Shown: positions 32,979 to 37,567 of the stretch, one piece after another
How the letters are laid out: the number at the start of each line of letters is the position of its first letter
Numbering within the stretch: the stretch's first letter is position 1
DNA from: Bacteroidia bacterium
GTDB lineage: Bacteria; Bacteroidota; Bacteroidia; Cytophagales; Cyclobacteriaceae
Direction of reading: 5' to 3'
Length of the DNA: 37,567 nt
Assembly (NCBI GenBank): GCA_030426345.1
Contig: JAUHYU010000050.1
Location: 1 to 37,567 of the forward strand
Position numbers and translations under genes: made by a program
The notes under the pieces: generated by a model
Database searches by the model: none
The model's input: only the letters and a program-made list of their open reading frames with translations
Told to the model about the DNA's origin: nothing

Positions 32979-34553
32979 ATGAGATTTCTAATTAACAGCA
33001 TTACCGTTGCAGTGTTTATTCCCTTTATATTTTCTTGTGCCTCAAAAGAAAAAGGACAAACGCCGCAAAAACCAAACATCCTTTTTGCCATAGCCGATGA
33101 CCAATCATATCCCTATGCTTCTGCGTATGGAACTCAAGGCATTCAAACCCCGGCCTTTGACAAGGTGGCTAATTCAGGTATTTTATTTCATAATGCCTTC
33201 GTGGCGGCTCCACAGTGTAGCCCGTCCAGAGCTGCTATTTTAACAGGGAAAAACATTTGGCAACTTGAAGAGGCAGGGACGCATGGAAGTTCCTTCCCCA
33301 AGAAATTTCCCGTATTCACCGATCAATTAGAAAATGTTGGATACCAGATTGGATACACAGGAAAGCCTTGGGGGCCTGGGAATTGGGAAATTTCAGGATG
33401 GGATAGAAACCCTGCGGGGCCGGAATACAATGAATTGATATTGGAAAACGTACCAGCCACAGGAATTAATGATAATGATTACTATGGAAATTTTGAGGTT
33501 TTTATGGATAAATTGGGAGAGGATCAGCCTTTCTTTTTTTGGTACGGAGGGAAAGAACCTCACCGCGTATATGAGGCTGGATCTGGCAGCAAGGCCGGTA
33601 AAAAACCAGGTGATGTAGCTCTTCCTTCTTTTCTTCCTGATGACTCCGTCACCAGAAATGATGTGATGGACTACGCGTTGGAAATAGAATATTTTGATTC
33701 TCAACTGCAAAAAATGCTTGATTTGCTCGAATCGCGTGGTCTATTGGAAAATACCATCGTGGTAGTTACTGCCGACAACGGGATGCCTTTTCCTTATGCC
33801 AAGGCCAATCTGCAGGAGTACGGAACCCATGTACCCTTGGCTATCTCGTGGCCAAATGGGATGAAAAATGTCTTTGAAACCCATGAATTGGTGAGCATGA
33901 TAGATTTGGCACCGACCTTTATGGAATTGGCAGGCGTGAAGGATATTCCTGATATGACAGGCAAAAGCCTCATGCCTATTTTGAATTCTACTCCAAATAA
34001 AGTGCAGAATATCCATGAATATGTGCTGACAGGCAGGGAGCGGCATACCCATGCTCGGCCAGATAACTTGGGCTACCCTGCACGTGCCATCCGTACTAAA
34101 GATTATTTATATGTGAAAAATTACAAACCAGACCGCTGGCCGATTGGTGACCCTGTTCCTGATACGGAAGAAAACCGAAACCGCGACAAAGTAAAAGGTT
34201 TTAAGAGCCTGTTCCCCGGCTATCACGACATCGATAACTCGCCAAGTAAAACGTTTATGATGGATCATAAAGACCAATATCCAGAGCTGTTTGCCAATGC
34301 ATTTATGAAACGGGATGGCGATGAATTGTATGATATCCGCAAAGATCCGGGATGTGTGCATGACTTATCAGAAAATATGGAATATGATGCTGTAAAGAAG
34401 GAATTAAGCGACTTGCTGGACAGAAACCTCACGGAGCAGGGAGATCCAAGGATGTCAGGTAGCGAAATTTTTGATAGCTATCCGCGCTATTCCTCCATGC
34501 GCAATTTCAAAGGGTTCAATAAACGAGGGGAATACAATCCGGCGTATAAATAA
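32979..34553 (+). CDS. Lipoprotein sulfatase, heparan N-sulfatase-like (S1_8 type)
   Basis: A 524-residue type I sulfatase with a lipoprotein signal (FIPFIFSC, Cys20). Active-site features are Asp40-Asp41 (IADDQS), Cys80 in CSPSRAAILTG, YTGKPWGPGNW, and Asp266-Asn267 in TADNGMPFPYAKAN. The DDQSYPYASAYGTQGIQTPAFD opening region, the KNIWQLEEAGTHGS segment after the Cys motif and the GYTGKPWGPG form are hallmarks of the sulfamidase-like S1_8 group, whose characterised members remove N- or O-sulfate from glucosamine; the exact target here is inferred only. It carries a long C-terminal subdomain ending YPRYSSMRNFKGFNKRGEYN, usual for this group. The gene is the third of the lyase-sulfatase-sulfatase run. 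Confidence 0.92.
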   Translation: MRFLINSITVAVFIPFIFSCASKEKGQTPQKPNILFAIADDQSYPYASAYGTQGIQTPAFDKVANSGILFHNAFVAAPQCSPSRAAILTGKNIWQLEEAGTHGSSFPKKFPVFTDQLENVGYQIGYTGKPWGPGNWEISGWDRNPAGPEYNELILENVPATGINDNDYYGNFEVFMDKLGEDQPFFFWYGGKEPHRVYEAGSGSKAGKKPGDVALPSFLPDDSVTRNDVMDYALEIEYFDSQLQKMLDLLESRGLLENTIVVVTADNGMPFPYAKANLQEYGTHVPLAISWPNGMKNVFETHELVSMIDLAPTFMELAGVKDIPDMTGKSLMPILNSTPNKVQNIHEYVLTGRERHTHARPDNLGYPARAIRTKDYLYVKNYKPDRWPIGDPVPDTEENRNRDKVKGFKSLFPGYHDIDNSPSKTFMMDHKDQYPELFANAFMKRDGDELYDIRKDPGCVHDLSENMEYDAVKKELSDLLDRNLTEQGDPRMSGSEIFDSYPRYSSMRNFKGFNKRGEYNPAYK

Positions 34554-34659
34554 ATTGTAGGATTTCACCTCCAAAGACGTAATGAAAACAATCTCGAATT
34601 CATTTTCAACTCTGAAGGATGATTTCGGTGTTAAATAGAATTAAATATTAATACCAATA

Positions 34660-35181
34660 ATGGTATCTGCCTATAATGACGTTTTCGTTGCCAAGGAATG
34701 TGTCTATAATCCATGCAATTTTAAGTTTGCTAATTTTAAAGCTGCAAAGGAAAGTGTGGAATATGGAGCTTGTTCTTTTGAGGTTAATCGTTTGAAGGTA
34801 ATAGCGAGAAGTGCAAAAATCACCCCTAAAAAAGTTGGACAATTTGTGGTAATATGGAAACGGAAGGATGATGGCCCAACCGAACCTTATGATATCGCAG
34901 ATCAATTTGATTTATTGGTAATCAATTCTCGCAGTGACCAACATTTTGGACAATTCATTTTTCCGAAATCGGTTCTCCTGAAGTATGGCATTATTTCCAA
35001 TGGTTCTAAAGTTGGTAAGCGGGGTATTCGGGTTTATCCTCCTTGGGACAATCCCAATAACAAACAGGCAGAAAAAACGCAACAATGGCAATTGAATTTC
35101 TTCTTAAGTTTGGACATTCCGGTTGATCTGCAAAAAGCGAGATCACTTTATATAAATGAAAATGATAGAATCAGCAGATAG
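34660..35181 (+). CDS. MepB family protein
   Basis: A 173-residue cytoplasmic protein matching the MepB family by several segments: YGACSFEVNRLKVIARSAK, ITPKKVGQFVVIWKRKDDGP, DQFDLLVIN, HFGQFIFPKSVLLKYGI, GKRGIRVYPPWDNPNNKQAEKTQQWQ. The family takes its name from a gene beside the mepA efflux pump of Staphylococcus aureus; its biochemical function is not established. It has no signal peptide, so it does not share the compartment of the neighbouring sulfatases. It lies 106 bases after the sulfatase gene. Its last 26 bases overlap the start of the peroxiredoxin-like gene in another frame, suggesting a two-gene unit. Confidence 0.85.
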   Translation: MVSAYNDVFVAKECVYNPCNFKFANFKAAKESVEYGACSFEVNRLKVIARSAKITPKKVGQFVVIWKRKDDGPTEPYDIADQFDLLVINSRSDQHFGQFIFPKSVLLKYGIISNGSKVGKRGIRVYPPWDNPNNKQAEKTQQWQLNFFLSLDIPVDLQKARSLYINENDRISR

Positions 35182-35743
35182 AATAACTTTAGATGTCAAT
35201 GTCTCAGCTCCTGTTTTTGATTTGACAGATATTTTTGGCAGGAGAATTGATTTGAGCGCGTATAAGGGCAAAAAGGTTCTTGTCGCATTCTTTAGACATG
35301 CAGGTTGCCCATTTTGTAATTTGAGGGTACATTTTCTCCAAACAAAATATTTGGAATTACAGGCAAAGAATATGGAGATGATATTCTTTTTTGAATCAAA
35401 AGAAAAAATATTATTGTCGAGTATGTTCCACAAATCCATCTCGCCGATACCGCTAATTGCCGATCCGGATAAAACTTGGTATCAAATTTATGGCATAGAA
35501 AATTCGGCATTAAAATCGGCATGGAGTCATTTGACGTCCTTTATACAGACTTCCATCAAAGCGAAAATGAAAAACCTTCCTATGCACATGATGGCTGATC
35601 AAGAATCTATCAATACCATCCCAGCCGAGTTTTTGTTGGATGAGAATTTAATTATTAGAAAAGTACATTATTCAAATGGACTGAATGATCGAATGTCCAT
35701 AGATCATATTTTTCAATTTGCCGAAGGGAAACCGGTTAGCTGA
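35156..35743 (+). CDS. Peroxiredoxin-like (AhpC/TSA, thioredoxin-fold) protein
   Basis: A 195-residue cytoplasmic thioredoxin-fold protein. APVFDLTDIFGRRIDLSAYKGKKVLVAFFRHAGCPFCNLRVHFL is the AhpC/TSA start, given here to show the fold; the redox pair is Cys51 and Cys54 (GCPFC). The late segment TIPAEFLLDENLIIRKVHYSNGLNDR is the typical final strand pair. With CPFC rather than the PxxxTxxC of true peroxiredoxins, it belongs to the 'peroxiredoxin-like' group and may act as a thiol oxidoreductase instead of a peroxidase. The start overlaps the mepB-like gene by 26 bases; a second ATG lies at 35162. Repeat E, a terminator-like hairpin, follows 45 bases after the stop. Confidence 0.85.
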   Translation: MKMIESADRITLDVNVSAPVFDLTDIFGRRIDLSAYKGKKVLVAFFRHAGCPFCNLRVHFLQTKYLELQAKNMEMIFFFESKEKILLSSMFHKSISPIPLIADPDKTWYQIYGIENSALKSAWSHLTSFIQTSIKAKMKNLPMHMMADQESINTIPAEFLLDENLIIRKVHYSNGLNDRMSIDHIFQFAEGKPVS

Positions 35744-35787
35744 TTATCTCAAAAATTCAGCTTTTTTAAGAAGAATTCACAACAATA

Positions 35788-35824
35788 ATGCATCAATTTT
35801 CCATGGATTTTAGATGCTTTTTAA
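35788..35824 (+). repeat. TCCATGGA repeat, copy E
   Basis: GCATC (35790-35794) pairs with GATGC (35813-35817) around ATTTTCCATGGATTTT, then TTTTT. The closing stem differs from that of copy B (AAGCC/GGCTT) but stays complementary, which suggests selection on the hairpin. It is placed as a terminator of the mepB-peroxiredoxin unit. Confidence 0.75.
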
Positions 35825-36045
35825 ACGATATCAATACCTCAAAATATTTCTAAACATGTTAAGAATATTTGTCATTCGTGAAGATTCATTCTATTGAATA
35901 TTTTTAAAAAAAAACTACCATCATACTAGTGCAGGTTGTAGGTTTTTGAAGTATAGAATTAGAAAGGAATATCAGAAATAATTTGCAAATTGTAACGCAA
36001 ACAAAAAGCAGCAACATTTTTTTATAACCGCACAATTTCACAAAT
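35825..36045. promoter_or_regulatory. Upstream region of the YncE-like gene
   Basis: An AT-rich stretch containing the perfect 12-base palindrome AATTTGCAAATT (35980-35991), 54 bases before the ATG, as a candidate operator. GAATATTTG near 35867-35875 is close to the -7 consensus but far from the start. No gene is seen. Confidence 0.3.
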
Positions 36046-37567
36046 ATGTACAAGCTCACTATTTTTTTTCTCATCCTAGTCTTCAGCTCATGCAATACTC
36101 AGCAAAATACAGTTTCCATTTTGCAGGTTCCCGGTAAGGATCAGTATTGTATTATTGAAGAAGGGGGAACGTCTATTTTGGCCAGTGGCCGCTACGTGAC
36201 ACCAGTTGGGGATATGATTCGCATATCGCACGATCCATTTGGAATGGCGGTATCACCCGATGGGAAAAAGGCGATCACTTTGCACAATGGCGTGTTTACT
36301 ATCGTTGATGTCAATGCTCTGAGCGCAGTACGGGTTCCCAGCTATGACAAAACCATTCCATCTCCATTGGCGAAAGGATCATTTTTGGGAGTTGCTTTTG
36401 CCAGCGATTCCAAAACAGTATATCTGAGCGGTGGCGATACTGGGGCTGTGATTGTATATGATACAGAGAATTTCACGAAACTGGATTCTATTACACTAAA
36501 CGGAATGGTAAATGGTCAGAATTTTCAGGATAGCTTTACTTCCGACTTGGTCATCAATCATGGCACCAATGAATTACTTGTTTTGGATCGGGGCAATTTT
36601 CGTCTGGTGCGCATTGATATAGCAACCGGAAAGATCACCAATTCTATCAAAGTGGGCCGCCAGCCATTCGGTTTGTCCTTGAGCCCGGATCATAAGCAAG
36701 CATTTGTGGCCAATGTTGGTGTTTATGAATATCCACTCATCGAGGGTGCTACTCCTGAGAACTACGATTCATTGATGATCTCTCACCATCCTTATGGCGA
36801 TAATACAAAAGAATCCATCGAGGGAACAGTTGTAGAGGGGAGGAAAATCCCAGGCCTTGGCAGTCCATTGCATCCAGATGCAATGAGCGTCTTTACCATT
36901 GATTTGGAAAACAACAAGGTGATCAAAAAATTTAAAACTGGAAATCAAATAGGTCAGACTGTAGATGATGAGATAGTGGTAGGAGGGGCCAGCCCCAATT
37001 CCATAGCTGTTGGCAAAAAATTCGCTTATGTCACCAATGCCACCAATGATAATATTTCCATTATTGATCATGAAAAACAGGAGATTGTAGGTCACATTCC
37101 GATAAAGGTTGATGAACGAATCGACAAGTTTCGTGGCTTATTGCCTTTTGGCATTACCATGAGCAGGGACGAAAAGACCCTGTATGTGGCATTGTTGGGT
37201 TTCAATGCGGTAGCTGTGATCGATATCCCATCACAAACCACGAAAGGATTGATTCCAAGTGGGTGGGGCCCCACTCGCGTGGAATTGTCAGAGGACGAAA
37301 AAAATATTTATATCATTACCTGTCGCGGACTTGGTGCCGGGCCAAATGGCGGAAGAGATTTTGTTGAACCACCTCAAGGTGATTATATCGGGGATATCCA
37401 GCTTGGCACGTTTCAGCGGGTTGCCATGCCTTCAGAGGAAAAGCTGGCAGAATACACCCAAATATCCATAGACAATACTTTCAGGGAAAGCAAGTTTGTG
37501 GACGATGGGAAAAACCCATTACCTCCGTTGCCCGGCCTTCGGGAAAGCCCGATCAAACATGTGGTTT
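36046..37567 (+). CDS. YncE-like beta-propeller / phosphoesterase lipoprotein (3' end outside window)
   Basis: The frame is open from the ATG at 36046 to the window end, giving 507 codons. A lipoprotein signal (LVFSSC, Cys16) leads to a YVTN/YncE-type seven-bladed propeller with repeats such as GMAVSPDGKKAITLHNG, GVAFASDSKTVYLSGGD, GLSLSPDHKQAFVANVG, SIAVGKKFAYVTNATNDN, GITMSRDEKTLYVALLG and VELSEDEKNIYIITCRG. The last visible residues, LPPLPGLRESPIKHVV, are the usual link into an alkaline-phosphatase-superfamily phosphoesterase domain (typically continuing xxKENRTYD), so the full protein is probably the known bifunctional YncE/phosphoesterase type of over 800 residues. That second domain is inferred, not seen. 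Substrate unknown. It is a separate unit after repeat E. Confidence 0.85.
   Translation, partial: MYKLTIFFLILVFSSCNTQQNTVSILQVPGKDQYCIIEEGGTSILASGRYVTPVGDMIRISHDPFGMAVSPDGKKAITLHNGVFTIVDVNALSAVRVPSYDKTIPSPLAKGSFLGVAFASDSKTVYLSGGDTGAVIVYDTENFTKLDSITLNGMVNGQNFQDSFTSDLVINHGTNELLVLDRGNFRLVRIDIATGKITNSIKVGRQPFGLSLSPDHKQAFVANVGVYEYPLIEGATPENYDSLMISHHPYGDNTKESIEGTVVEGRKIPGLGSPLHPDAMSVFTIDLENNKVIKKFKTGNQIGQTVDDEIVVGGASPNSIAVGKKFAYVTNATNDNISIIDHEKQEIVGHIPIKVDERIDKFRGLLPFGITMSRDEKTLYVALLGFNAVAVIDIPSQTTKGLIPSGWGPTRVELSEDEKNIYIITCRGLGAGPNGGRDFVEPPQGDYIGDIQLGTFQRVAMPSEEKLAEYTQISIDNTFRESKFVDDGKNPLPPLPGLRESPIKHVV

Overview
The window reads as chromosomal DNA from a member of the Bacteroidota, most likely a marine or otherwise sulfated-glycan-degrading Cytophagales relative (inference). 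Supporting signs are promoters of the Bacteroidota type (a TTG element about 19-20 bases before TAnnTTTG, clearest at rpsT and ilvD), few Shine-Dalgarno sequences, a fused gamma-alpha KorA, secreted lipoproteins with FG-GAP/VCBS repeats, sulfatases and a GH92 enzyme. No tRNA, rRNA, CRISPR array, transposase or SusC/SusD gene was recognised.

Bases 1-8200 hold the 3' part of nadB, korA-korB (2-oxoacid:ferredoxin oxidoreductase), a small secreted DUF3887-like protein, a lipoprotein joining a haem-c motif to FG-GAP repeats, and a divergent pair: a multipass membrane protein and a LuxR-type regulator with seven predicted membrane segments. The divergent pair shares an upstream region rich in TAGTG dyads.

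Bases 8200-15100, on the minus strand, hold the branched-chain amino acid operon ilvD-ilvB-ilvN-ilvC-leuA. In front of it is a complete-looking attenuator that a standard gene call would miss: a promoter, a 20-residue leader peptide with a run of four Leu and four Val codons, an antiterminator arm, and an 11-bp terminator ending 8 bases before the ilvD start. A second strong terminator-like hairpin lies between ilvC and leuA.

Bases 15100-21980 are housekeeping: rpsT, radC, a DUF1684 protein, pheT, a small coiled-coil gene, zapA and rny, with clear terminators after rpsT and rny.

Bases 21980-37567 are accessory. A GH92 mannosidase-like gene is flanked on both sides by related modules. Each module has a minus-strand small membrane ORF behind a conserved 50-bp block (42/50 identical), and is bordered by TCCATGGA-centred repeats. 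Further on are an S1_7-like sulfatase, an FG-GAP protein, a heparinase II/III-type lyase, two more sulfatases of different types, a MepB-family gene overlapping a peroxiredoxin-like gene, and the start of a YncE-like beta-propeller/phosphoesterase lipoprotein that runs off the end. Together these genes suggest breakdown of a sulfated, uronic-acid-containing glycan, with outer-membrane transport encoded elsewhere.
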